Translations under genes and position numbers: made by a program
The notes under the pieces: model-generated
What the model saw: only the letters and a program-made list of their open reading frames with translations
Databases searched by the model: none
Told to the model about the DNA's origin: nothing
Source: Streptomyces justiciae
Lineage (GTDB): Bacteria; Actinomycetota; Actinomycetes; Streptomycetales; Streptomycetaceae
Reading direction: 5' to 3'
Assembly (NCBI RefSeq): GCF_015163075.1
Contig: NZ_JADDXU010000002.1
Location: 558,001 to 622,000, forward strand
Length of the DNA stretch: 64,000 nucleotides
In this document: positions 1 through 7,754 of the stretch, in pieces
Layout of the letters: each line of letters opens with the position of its first letter
Position numbering within the stretch: the first letter of the stretch is position 1

Positions 1-310
1 CCTCCAGGGTCACCTGCTCGACGGCGGCGATGACGTGGTCCTTCGGGACGACGACGACCGTGGTCTCGGTGTAGAGGGGGATGGCGCTGAAGAACGTACG
101 GTCGACCGGCAGCCGTACCAGACCGGCGTCCGCGGAGCCGTCCCGCAGCGCGTCGACCGCCTCGGCGCCGGAGAGCTGGAGGAGGGTCAGCGGGATGTCC
201 GGCAGCCGCTCCTGCCAGATCCGCACCCACTTCGCGGGCGTCGCTCCCGGGACGTAGGCGAGCCGGAACGCCGGGGTTGCTTCCGGGCCTGTCTTCGGGG
301 GTTCGTCCAC
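1..310 (-). CDS. LysR-type substrate-binding domain protein (partial, C-terminus outside window)
   Basis: The visible first 103 residues read as the start of a LysR-type periplasmic-binding-like effector domain (FRLAYVPGATPAKWVRIW, then an alternation typical of the fold), with no helix-turn-helix in front. Free-standing LysR substrate-binding proteins of this kind are known in Streptomyces. I chose the GTG at 310 because AGGTGA lies 5 bases upstream on the minus strand; the GTG at 319 has no comparable ribosome-binding site. It is divergent from the DUF5997 gene, with only about 67 bases between the starts. Ligand unknown. Confidence 0.7.
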   Translation of the reverse strand, partial: MDEPPKTGPEATPAFRLAYVPGATPAKWVRIWQERLPDIPLTLLQLSGAEAVDALRDGSADAGLVRLPVDRTFFSAIPLYTETTVVVVPKDHVIAAVEQVTLE

Positions 311-377
311 GCCTGTCACCTGGCCAGGTTACCCGCCGTGGTCGGCGGAGGTTCACCCAGTCGATACCCTGGACACC

Positions 378-776
378 ATGACGCAGCACCAGAGCACCCA
401 GACGATGAAGCCCGCGACCGCGGCCAAGAAGCTGGGTGTGTACCTCGAGGCCACCCCCGCCGAGTTCCGTGAGGGTGTCGTCTCGCGGGCCGAGCTCAAC
501 CAGCTCCAGGCCGATCCGCCCCAGTGGCTCCAGGACCTGCGCGCCAACGGCCCGCACCCCCGTCCGGTGGTCGCGGCCAAGCTCGGCGTGTCCATCGCCG
601 GACTGGCGCGCGGCGGCGTGACCGAGCCGCTCACCACGGAGCAGATCGAGGCGCTCAAGCAGGAGCAGCCCGAGTGGCTGGTCAAGGAGCGCGCCACGCA
701 GGCCGAGGTCCGCAAGGAAGGCGCCCGCGTCAAGAAGCTGCACGCCGAGAAGGCGGCCCGCGCCGCCCGCGACTGA
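378..776 (+). CDS. DUF5997 family protein
   Basis: The 132-residue product is a small, charged, soluble protein. It opens with a K-P-A-T-A-A-K-K-L-G motif and ends in a Lys/Ala/Arg-rich helix (about residues 95-132). The central part (KLGVSIAGLARGG) resembles a short helix-turn-helix-like segment. It matches the actinobacterial DUF5997 family, which I recall sitting next to a LysR substrate-binding protein as it does here. No enzymatic motif is visible and the function is unknown. The ATG is the first start in the frame after the short divergent promoter region. Confidence 0.8.
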   Translation: MTQHQSTQTMKPATAAKKLGVYLEATPAEFREGVVSRAELNQLQADPPQWLQDLRANGPHPRPVVAAKLGVSIAGLARGGVTEPLTTEQIEALKQEQPEWLVKERATQAEVRKEGARVKKLHAEKAARAARD

Positions 777-902
777 CGTAGGACGCTTGGTTCCTTTCAG
801 GGCTGGGACAGCCGCCCCTGACGTCCGAGACTGAGGTCAGCGACCGCCACCTCCCACCGGAACGTCACGGCTGACTCCCTCGGCTCTGAAAGGACCGGAG
901 GC

Positions 903-1260
903 ATGACCAAGGACGTCAAGAGCACCGCAGCGTTAACCCCGCCCCACCCGGCCCAGCTGTCCGCGCGGCTCGATCCCGGGCTTTCCCGCTGGCTGTGGCT
1001 GGTGAAGTGGCTGCTCGCGCTCCCGCACTATCTGCTCCTGACCGCCTTCAGCGGGGGCCTGCGTGCCCTGAGCGTCCTGCTCACCCTGTACGCCGGGATC
1101 GCGCCGGCGTTCACCGGCGTCTACCCACGCGGCATCTTCGACCTGGTGATCGGCCTCAACCGCTGGGCCCATGCGGGTCGCCGTGTACGCGGCCCTGCTC
1201 ACCGACACGTATCCGCCGTTCCGGCTCGACCAACGCGGTGCGGAGCCGGTGACGGCCTGA
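903..1260 (+). pseudogene. DUF4389 membrane protein, frameshifted near its C-terminus
   Basis: From ATG 903 (AGGACCGGAGG upstream) the frame encodes a DUF4389-like membrane protein with hydrophobic stretches at about residues 28-60. It reaches GIFDLVIGLNRW and then becomes unrelated. The expected family ending (MRVAVYAALLTDTYPPFRL, stop at 1258-1260) is intact but lies in the +1 frame from 1171. One extra base within about 1165-1171 (tgggcccatg) explains this. As read, the original frame continues to 1430 with a nonsense tail running into the next gene's promoter. Either a true pseudogene or a single-base sequencing error. Confidence 0.75.
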
Positions 1261-1337
1261 CCCCGGCCTCTCAGGTCCTCCGTTTCCCCTGCTGCACCAC
1301 TCTGGACGCCCCGCGAAACCCTGACCTACGCTGCGCG

Positions 1338-1351
1338 AGAAAGCGCTTTCT
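1338..1351. promoter_or_regulatory. LacI-type operator palindrome upstream of GH115
   Basis: AGAAAGCGCTTTCT is a perfect 14-bp palindrome with a central CG, the typical form of a LacI/GalR-family operator. It lies 33 bases before the preferred GTG start of the alpha-glucuronidase gene, so a bound repressor would block initiation. No LacI-family regulator is encoded in this window. Confidence 0.65.
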
Positions 1352-1384
1352 AGCCTGGCCATGCCAACGGAAAGGCAGCATCTC

Positions 1385-4351
1385 GTGCCGCACCACGAGT
1401 CATCGTCCTGGACGCGCAAGTCGTTCCTGAAGGGAATGGCCGCCGTGGGAGCGGCCCCCTTGCTCCCCGGCCTGTCGCCCACGACCGCGCACGCCGCGTC
1501 GGCGACCCGCCCCGACTTCCCGCTGGTCGACGCGGGCGCCGCCGTCGCCGTCTTCGTGGACGCGGCCGACGACCCCGCCGTGATCCGCGCGGCCGGCGAT
1601 CTCCAGGCGGACATCGAGCGGGTCAGCGGCGTGCGCCCCGAGCTGCTCGACACCCTGCCGGACCGGGCGACGGGTCTCGTCCTCGTCGGCACCCTCGGAT
1701 CGAGTCCCGTCATCGACAAGCTCGTCGACGACGGACGCCTCGACGTCTCTCACGTGCGCGGCCGCTGGGAAGCCTCCGTGACCCAGGTCGTCGAGCACCC
1801 GGTGCCCGGCGTCGAGCGCGCTCTGGTGATCGCGGGAAGCGACCGGCGCGGCACGATCTACGGCGTCTACGACACCTCGGAGCGCATCGGGGTCTCGCCC
1901 TGGTACTGGTGGGCCGACGTCCCGGTGGAACGCCGTGACACGGTGACGCTCCCCGCCGGCCGGTTCCTGCGCCGCGAACCCTCCGTCCGCTACCGCGGTG
2001 TCTTCATCAACGACGAGCAGAACCTGACCACTTGGTCCCACCGCACCCAGGAGCCGGACAAGAACATCGGCCCGGAGACGTACAAGCGGATCTTCGAGCT
2101 GCTGCTCCGCCTGAAGGCCAACTACCTGTGGCCCGCGATGCATCCGTACTCCGACTTCTTCAACAAGTACCGCGAGAACCCCGAACTGGCCGACGAGTAC
2201 GGGATAGTCGTCGGTTCGAGTCACCCCGAGGCGCTGCTGCGCAACGGCGTCCACGAGTGGGAGCCGTGGGCCGCCGAGCACCCGAACGCCGACGGGAGTC
2301 TGCCGGTCTACGACTACACCGTGAACCCGGCCGTCATCTCCGACTACTGGAGAGCCCGCGCAAGACAGAACGCCGCCTACGAGAGCAGCTGGACGCTCGG
2401 CATGCGTGGGTTGCACGACAGCGCGCTGGAGACGAAGTACGCGACGACGGTCCCCGAGAAAGTCGTCGTGATGAACGACATCATCGCCGACCAGCGCCGC
2501 ATCCTCACCGAGGAGGTCGGCGCCGCGGTCGAGCCGCAGATCTTCATCCCGTACAAGGAAGTTCTGGAGCTGTACAACGCGGGTGTCCAGATCCCCGACG
2601 ACGTGACGCTGATCTGGCCGGACGACAACCACGGCAACATGCGCCAGCTGCCGAACGACACCGAGCGCGCCCGCTCCGGCGGCAACGGCATCTACTACCA
2701 CCTCTCCTACTGGGGCCGGCCGAAGAGCTATCTGTGGCTGGACACCACCCAACTGGCCAAGGTCTGGCAGGAGTTGCGTCGGGTGTACGAGCATGGCGTG
2801 GAGCGCATGTGGATCTTCAACGTGGGTGATCTGAAGTCGATCGAGACCGGGCTGTCGTTCTCGATGGACATGGCCTGGGACGTGGACCGTTGGGGCCCGG
2901 ACGAGGTCGAGGACTTCCTCGCCGAGTGGGAGGGGCGGCAGTTCGGGCGCCGGTACGGGCGGGAGATCGCCGCGATCCGTACCGAGTACTACCGGCTCGC
3001 GGCCGAGCTGCGCCCCGAGTTCATCGCGCCGGGCATCCTGTCCGTGATCCACCACGGCGACGAGGCCGGGCGGCGGATGGCCGCGTACCACGCACTGTTG
3101 GAGCGCGTGCGAGCCGTCGCCGCCAAGGTACCCACGGAGTACGCGGACGCCTTCTACGAGCTGGTCGAATACCCGGCGCACGGGGCGTACTTGATGAACC
3201 TGAAGTACTACTGGGCGGACCGCAACGCGCTCGCCGTCCGGCAGGGGCGCGGGGCCGGTGCGAACCGTTTCGCGGACCTGGCGCTGGCCGCGCACGCGGA
3301 CGAACAGGCGCTCACGCTGCGGTACAACACCCAGGTGGCGGGCGGGAAGTGGGACGGGTACATCAACCCGTACCCCTCGCAGATCCCCAAGGCGCCGGGG
3401 CGGCCGACCGTCACCCGGGTGCCCCGGACGGAGACGTCCGGGCTCGGGGTGGCGGCGGAGGGGAACGAGACGGGGGTGGCCCGGCCGCTGCTCTTCTCCT
3501 CCTACACCCGGGACCGGCGGTTCGTGGACGTCTTCAACACCGGTTTCCTGACGCTGGACTGGGCGGCGGAGGCGGGTGCCTCCTGGGTGCGGCTGAGTGC
3601 GTCCGGCGGCTCGCTGACCGAGCAGACGCGGGTGTGGGTCGACGTCGACTGGGAGCGGGCGCCGGAGGGCACGCTCGACACCTCCGTCACCGTCACCGGT
3701 GGCGGGCGCAGCGTCGAGGTGCCGGTGCGGGTGGTCAACGACGGTGCGCGGGCGCGCCGGCGGGCCCGGGGGTTCGTCGAGGCCAACGGGTATGTGTCGA
3801 TCGACGCCGCGCACTTCGAGCAGCGGGTGGCGCGGGGCGGGGCGCGCTGGCGGGTCGTACGGGGGCTCGGGCGTCGTACGGGAGCCGTGGAGGCGGTGCC
3901 GTCGACGGCGGCCTCGGTCACCTCGGACTTCGCCTCGCGGGCACCGGAGTTGAGGTACCGGGTACGATTCTCGTCGACCGGCACCTTCCCCGTGACCGTG
4001 TTCCGGCTGCCGTCGCTCGACGAGCGCGGGTATCGCCGGGTGGCCGTGGCGCTGGACGACCAGTCGGCCGCCGTGCTCACCGGACAGGCCGTCGCCACCG
4101 GCAACCGGGGCGACGCGTGGGCCCGTAACGTCGAGGACGGTGTGGAGAAGCTGATCACCACCGTGACCGTCGCCGAGCCCGGTGAGCATGTGCTGCGGAT
4201 CTTCATGGTGGACGCGGCGATCGCCGTGGACCAGATCGTGGTCGACACCGGCGGGTTGCCCGTGAGTTACCTGGCCGCGCCCGAGAGTCATCACCCGGTG
4301 TTCAACCCCGAGCCGTCCTACGAGCCGGGGCTGGACGTGCCCGGCCAGTAG
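1385..4351 (+). CDS. Secreted GH115 family alpha-glucuronidase
   Basis: The 988-residue product matches glycoside hydrolase family 115, which removes (4-O-methyl)glucuronic acid side chains from glucuronoxylan. Its N-terminus carries a Tat-like signal (WTRKSFLKG, hydrophobic core, AHA cleavage region). Family-type segments follow: GTIYGVYDTSERIGVSPW, RYRGVFINDEQNL, LWPAMHPYSDFF and a late beta-rich C-terminal domain. I prefer GTG 1385, which has GGAAAGG 9 bases upstream. The ATG at 1361 has no ribosome-binding site and lies only 9 bases after the operator palindrome. An SDR gene follows after 10 bases. The operator suggests sugar-responsive repression. Confidence 0.88.
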   Translation: MPHHESSSWTRKSFLKGMAAVGAAPLLPGLSPTTAHAASATRPDFPLVDAGAAVAVFVDAADDPAVIRAAGDLQADIERVSGVRPELLDTLPDRATGLVLVGTLGSSPVIDKLVDDGRLDVSHVRGRWEASVTQVVEHPVPGVERALVIAGSDRRGTIYGVYDTSERIGVSPWYWWADVPVERRDTVTLPAGRFLRREPSVRYRGVFINDEQNLTTWSHRTQEPDKNIGPETYKRIFELLLRLKANYLWPAMHPYSDFFNKYRENPELADEYGIVVGSSHPEALLRNGVHEWEPWAAEHPNADGSLPVYDYTVNPAVISDYWRARARQNAAYESSWTLGMRGLHDSALETKYATTVPEKVVVMNDIIADQRRILTEEVGAAVEPQIFIPYKEVLELYNAGVQIPDDVTLIWPDDNHGNMRQLPNDTERARSGGNGIYYHLSYWGRPKSYLWLDTTQLAKVWQELRRVYEHGVERMWIFNVGDLKSIETGLSFSMDMAWDVDRWGPDEVEDFLAEWEGRQFGRRYGREIAAIRTEYYRLAAELRPEFIAPGILSVIHHGDEAGRRMAAYHALLERVRAVAAKVPTEYADAFYELVEYPAHGAYLMNLKYYWADRNALAVRQGRGAGANRFADLALAAHADEQALTLRYNTQVAGGKWDGYINPYPSQIPKAPGRPTVTRVPRTETSGLGVAAEGNETGVARPLLFSSYTRDRRFVDVFNTGFLTLDWAAEAGASWVRLSASGGSLTEQTRVWVDVDWERAPEGTLDTSVTVTGGGRSVEVPVRVVNDGARARRRARGFVEANGYVSIDAAHFEQRVARGGARWRVVRGLGRRTGAVEAVPSTAASVTSDFASRAPELRYRVRFSSTGTFPVTVFRLPSLDERGYRRVAVALDDQSAAVLTGQAVATGNRGDAWARNVEDGVEKLITTVTVAEPGEHVLRIFMVDAAIAVDQIVVDTGGLPVSYLAAPESHHPVFNPEPSYEPGLDVPGQ

Positions 4352-4361
4352 GTTGTCCGGC

Positions 4362-5114
4362 ATGAGCGAGAGCACGACCCGGCTGGCCGGGAAGGTCGTT
4401 GTCGTCACGGGCGCCGCCCGCGGTCAGGGTGCCGCGGAGGCGGCCGCCCTGGCCCGGGCCGGGGCCCAGGTGGTCGCCACCGACGTACGTCCCGCGGGCG
4501 ACGGCTGCCGTCGCCTCGACGTGAGCAAGGAGACCGACTGGGCCGAACTGGCCGCCGAACTCGAGGAGTCGTACGGGCACGTCCACGGCCTGGTCAACAA
4601 CGCGGGGATCATCCAGCGCGGCCGGCTCGGGGAGGTGACGGCCGCGGACATGGCACAGGTCCAGGCGGTCAACACCACCGGTCCGCTGCTCGGCATCCAG
4701 CACCTCGCCCCGCTGATGCCGCCGGGCTCCTCCGTCGTCAACGTCGGTTCCTCCGCCGCCCTGACCGGCTACTACCCGGTCGCGTACACCGCCAGCAAGT
4801 GGGCGCTGCGCGGGGTGTCGAGGATCGCGGCGACGGAGCTGGGGCCGCGTGGCATCCGGGTCAACACGATCCATCCGGGGTACATCGAGACGGAGATGAC
4901 CGCCGCCGCCACGGAGGCCTTCCGTGAGACGACCCTGCGGGAGACGCCGCTGGGGCGCAGTGGCACGGTCGACGACATCGCGCCGCTCGTGGTGTTCCTG
5001 ATCTCCGACGAGTCGTCGTTCATCACCGGCGCGGACATTCCGGTGGACGGGGGGCTCACGGCGCACGGGGGCGTCAAGTCCATCTCGGACGCGATGCGGC
5101 CGGACGCCTCGTAG
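4362..5114 (+). CDS. SDR family NAD(P)-dependent oxidoreductase
   Basis: A classical 250-residue short-chain dehydrogenase: TGAARGQG nucleotide-binding motif (16-23), NNAG (79-82), catalytic Ser about 130 and Y142-x3-K146, and a PGYIETEM loop after the active site. ATG 4362 has an AGTAGG-like site 9 bases upstream; TTG 4353 is less likely. It follows the GH115 gene by 10 bases and probably shares its LacI-controlled transcript. That context suggests oxidation of a sugar or uronic acid released from xylan. The substrate cannot be read from the sequence, and close relatives are often annotated as glucose or hydroxysteroid dehydrogenases. Confidence 0.85.
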   Translation: MSESTTRLAGKVVVVTGAARGQGAAEAAALARAGAQVVATDVRPAGDGCRRLDVSKETDWAELAAELEESYGHVHGLVNNAGIIQRGRLGEVTAADMAQVQAVNTTGPLLGIQHLAPLMPPGSSVVNVGSSAALTGYYPVAYTASKWALRGVSRIAATELGPRGIRVNTIHPGYIETEMTAAATEAFRETTLRETPLGRSGTVDDIAPLVVFLISDESSFITGADIPVDGGLTAHGGVKSISDAMRPDAS

Positions 5115-5158
5115 GCCGGCCGCCGTGCGGGCCGTCGACCGCCTTATACGCGGAGCTG

Positions 5159-5199
5159 CCGTGCGGGCCGCCGGTCCCCCGTTCCGGCGGCCCGCACGG
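5159..5199. terminator. Long GC-rich hairpin terminator
   Basis: CCGTGCGGGCCGCCGG (5159-5174) pairs perfectly with CCGGCGGCCCGCACGG (5184-5199) across a 9-base loop. It lies 44 bases after the SDR stop and before the LuxR gene. There is no U-tract, which is common for actinomycete terminators. Confidence 0.7.
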
Positions 5200-5320
5200 A
5201 AGAGGGAGAGAACCAGGCACCCCCTCCGGGCCTGTTCTCCCCCAGCTGTTGCATTCTGGAACGGCGGGGTGACACGCAGGTATGGGTACAACTGCGTACG
5301 CGAGCGGGCGGAGAGGGAAC

Positions 5321-6106
5321 GTGGCACAAGGGCTGGGCGGGGCCTACGAACAGATGCTGTCGGTGGCGGTGGCCGCACTCCACGAACGGGACCCCGACCT
5401 GCTCTGGCCGCTGGTGGCGGCCGCTCTCCCGGGGCTGTGCGGCGGCGAGGCGCTGATCTACAAGCTGGACGACTGGAGCGAGGACGGCGGCACGCTGGGC
5501 CTGTCCACCGATGTCGCCCCGGAGTTCGGCGGTCTCGGGGAGGAGGCGATGGCTTTGCTGCGCGCGGGCTACCCCTTCGCCGGGCACTACGCGGCCGTAC
5601 CGGACCGGGCGCCGGTGACGGCGCGGACGGCCGCGGGGCGGGCGTGGGGCGCGAGCCGGACCGCGCGGCTGCTCGACGAGCTCATGGACGTCGACCATGT
5701 GCTGGGGATTCCGCTGCCGGACTCCGGCTCCCCCGTCACCGGCTGTCTCGTCTACCGCTCGGGCCGGGACTTCACCGAGGACGAGGTGCGGGTCGCCGGG
5801 CGGCTCCAGCCGCTTCTCGCCGGGATCGAACAGCAGCGGCAGCTCCTGGAACGCGCGCGGCGGACGGCGGTGCCGGACGCGGGGACGGCCGAGGCGGGGC
5901 TGACGCCCCGGGAGACGACCGTGCTGCTCCTGCTCACCGACGCGCTGACCGCCGCCGCCATGGGCCGCAGGCTCGGTATCTCGGAGCGGACGGTGCACAA
6001 GCACGTCGCGAACATCTACCGCAAGCTCGGCACCCACGACCGGCTCGGCACCGTACTGCGCGCCCAGCAGTTGGGCCTGGTGCCGACGCCCGCCTCACTG
6101 CGGTGA
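5321..6106 (+). CDS. LuxR-type HTH transcriptional regulator
   Basis: The 261-residue protein has an N-terminal sensor-like region with no receiver phosphoacceptor motif. Its C-terminal LuxR/NarL helix-turn-helix covers about residues 190-250 (GLTPRETTVLLLL, then ISERTVHKHVANIYRKLG). GTG 5321 is preferred because GGAGAGGGA lies just upstream; ATG 5282 would add 13 residues with a poor ribosome-binding site. The last 12 bases overlap the 3' end of the convergent DHA2 exporter. Target genes are not evident. Confidence 0.85.
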   Translation: MAQGLGGAYEQMLSVAVAALHERDPDLLWPLVAAALPGLCGGEALIYKLDDWSEDGGTLGLSTDVAPEFGGLGEEAMALLRAGYPFAGHYAAVPDRAPVTARTAAGRAWGASRTARLLDELMDVDHVLGIPLPDSGSPVTGCLVYRSGRDFTEDEVRVAGRLQPLLAGIEQQRQLLERARRTAVPDAGTAEAGLTPRETTVLLLLTDALTAAAMGRRLGISERTVHKHVANIYRKLGTHDRLGTVLRAQQLGLVPTPASLR

Positions 6107-7633
6107 GGGCATCCCGCCGCCGTTGCCCTGGAGCCGCTCCAGGTCGGACGGCCGTACCTGGATGGCGAGTACGGCGATCAGCGCGGCGACCGCGGTGAAG
6201 ATCGCCGCGACGATGAACGCGGCCGAGACACCGGCGGTGAGGACCTGGTCGGCCCACTTGCCGGGCAGTTGCCCCGTGCGCTGGAAGAAGCGCTGCTCGA
6301 CCGGCGTGGCCTGCTCGAAGAACTTCTCGGTCTCGTTGCTGCTGGCCGTGCCGAACGTCGTCACCAGGATCGACAGCCCCAGCGAACCGCCCACCTGCTG
6401 GGTGGCGTTGAGCAGCCCGGAGGCCGCGCCGGTCTCCTGCACGGGCACGTCGGAGAGCGCCATCAGCGTCAGCGACACGAACTCCATGCCCATGCCGAGG
6501 CTGAACACCAGCATCGGGCCTAGGACACTGCCCGCGTAGGTGGAGTGGATGTCGGTCAGCGTCAGCCAGGCGAGACCGGCCGCGGCGAGGATCGCGCCCA
6601 CCACCATGAACGGCTTGGGCCCGTAGACGGGCAGGAACCGCGAGGCCAGTCCTGCGCCGACCGCGATGACCGCGCTGACCGGCAGGAACGCGAACCCGGC
6701 CTGCAACGGGCTGAAGTCCAGCACGTTCTGCACGAACAGCGTGAGGAAGAAGAACATCCCGAAGATCGCGGCCGCGAGGCAGAGCATGATGCCGTACGTC
6801 CCCGCCCGGTTGCGGTCGGCGAACATGTGCAGCGGCGTGATCGGCTGCCGGGAGCGCCGCTCGATGAGGACGAACGCGGTGAGGACGACGACCGCCGCGC
6901 CGAACGACCCCAGCGTGTACGCGTCCCGCCAGCCCTCCTGGGCCGCCCTGATGAACCCGTACACCAGCAGGACCATGCCGACGGTGGAGGTCAGGGCGCC
7001 GGCGATGTCGAAGTGACCGGGATGGCGCTCGGACTCCCTGATCCAGCGGGGTGCGGCGGCCGCGATGAGCAGTCCGATGGGGACGTTGACGAACAGCACC
7101 CAGCGCCAGTTGAGGTACTCGACGAGGATGCCGCCGGCCAGCAGTCCGATCGCGCCGCCGCCCGCCGAGACGGCGGCGAACACCCCGAACGCCCGGTTGC
7201 GTTCGGGGCCTTCGCGGAACGTGGTGCTGATCAGGGCGAGGGAGGTCGGGGAGGCGATGGCGCCGCCGACACCCTGGAAGGCGCGTGCGGCGAGGAGTTG
7301 GGCCTCGTTCTGGGAGAGGCCGCCGAGCAGGGAGGCGAGCACGAAGAGCAGCACGCCCACGATGAACATCCGCCGCCGCCCGAGGATGTCACCGGTCCGC
7401 CCGCCGAGCAGCAGCAGCCCGCCGAAGGTCAGCGTGTAGGCGTTGACCACCCAGGACAGGCTGGTGGTGGAGAAGTCGAGCGAACGCTGGATGTCCGGCA
7501 GGGCGATGTTCACGATGGTGATGTCGAGGACCACCATCAGCTGACACGAGGCGATGACCAGCAGCGCCATGGCGTTTCCGCCACCCCCGGTGCCGGGGGT
7601 GGCCGTCTTCGCCGCGGAACTGGAGCTGGTCAT
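6095..7633 (-). CDS. MFS drug exporter, DHA2 (EmrB/QacA) family
   Basis: A 512-residue 14-helix drug:proton antiporter. Motif A-like GGRTGDILGRRRMF follows helix 2, and the DHA2-typical LDITIVNIALPDIQ segment is in helix 1. Expected role: proton-driven export of a hydrophobic compound across the plasma membrane. An inverted repeat lies 22 bases upstream (7655-7686) and suggests repression by a TetR-like protein not encoded next to it. Substrate unknown. Confidence 0.88.
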   Translation of the reverse strand: MTSSSSAAKTATPGTGGGGNAMALLVIASCQLMVVLDITIVNIALPDIQRSLDFSTTSLSWVVNAYTLTFGGLLLLGGRTGDILGRRRMFIVGVLLFVLASLLGGLSQNEAQLLAARAFQGVGGAIASPTSLALISTTFREGPERNRAFGVFAAVSAGGGAIGLLAGGILVEYLNWRWVLFVNVPIGLLIAAAAPRWIRESERHPGHFDIAGALTSTVGMVLLVYGFIRAAQEGWRDAYTLGSFGAAVVVLTAFVLIERRSRQPITPLHMFADRNRAGTYGIMLCLAAAIFGMFFFLTLFVQNVLDFSPLQAGFAFLPVSAVIAVGAGLASRFLPVYGPKPFMVVGAILAAAGLAWLTLTDIHSTYAGSVLGPMLVFSLGMGMEFVSLTLMALSDVPVQETGAASGLLNATQQVGGSLGLSILVTTFGTASSNETEKFFEQATPVEQRFFQRTGQLPGKWADQVLTAGVSAAFIVAAIFTAVAALIAVLAIQVRPSDLERLQGNGGGMPSPQ

Positions 7634-7654
7634 GGGCGTCGCACTCTCGGGAGT

Positions 7655-7686
7655 GGCACCGTCACCACGGGTCAGTGAACGGTGCC
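7655..7686. promoter_or_regulatory. Inverted repeat upstream of DHA2 exporter (candidate operator)
   Basis: GGCACCGT (7655-7662) and ACGGTGCC (7679-7686) form a perfect 8-bp inverted repeat with a 16-base spacer, ending 22 bases before the exporter start. Position and geometry fit a repressor site. No matching regulator is adjacent. Confidence 0.5.
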
Positions 7687-7754
7687 GTCCACTAGACGAC
7701 CGTACGCCGGTGTGACGCCCGTCACCACTCGATCGGGAAATCCGCCCGGGCGGC

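Noticed and set aside
792..894. TCCTTTCAG and CTGAAAGGA inverted repeat before the DUF4389 gene
   Set aside because: The arms are about 85 bases apart, too far for a typical operator or terminator, and nothing else supports a function.
1400..4408. Minus-strand frame of about 1000 codons opposite the GH115 gene
   Set aside because: Antisense shadow of a clear GH115 enzyme, with His/Arg/Pro-rich translation.
5125..6198. Plus-strand frame of about 357 codons overlapping the LuxR gene
   Set aside because: Out of frame with the LuxR protein, Arg/Gly-rich and without any domain.
7742..7753. CCGCCCGGGCGG palindrome at the pyc 3' end
   Set aside because: A 12-bp palindrome without a loop is expected by chance in this DNA and has no tract after it.
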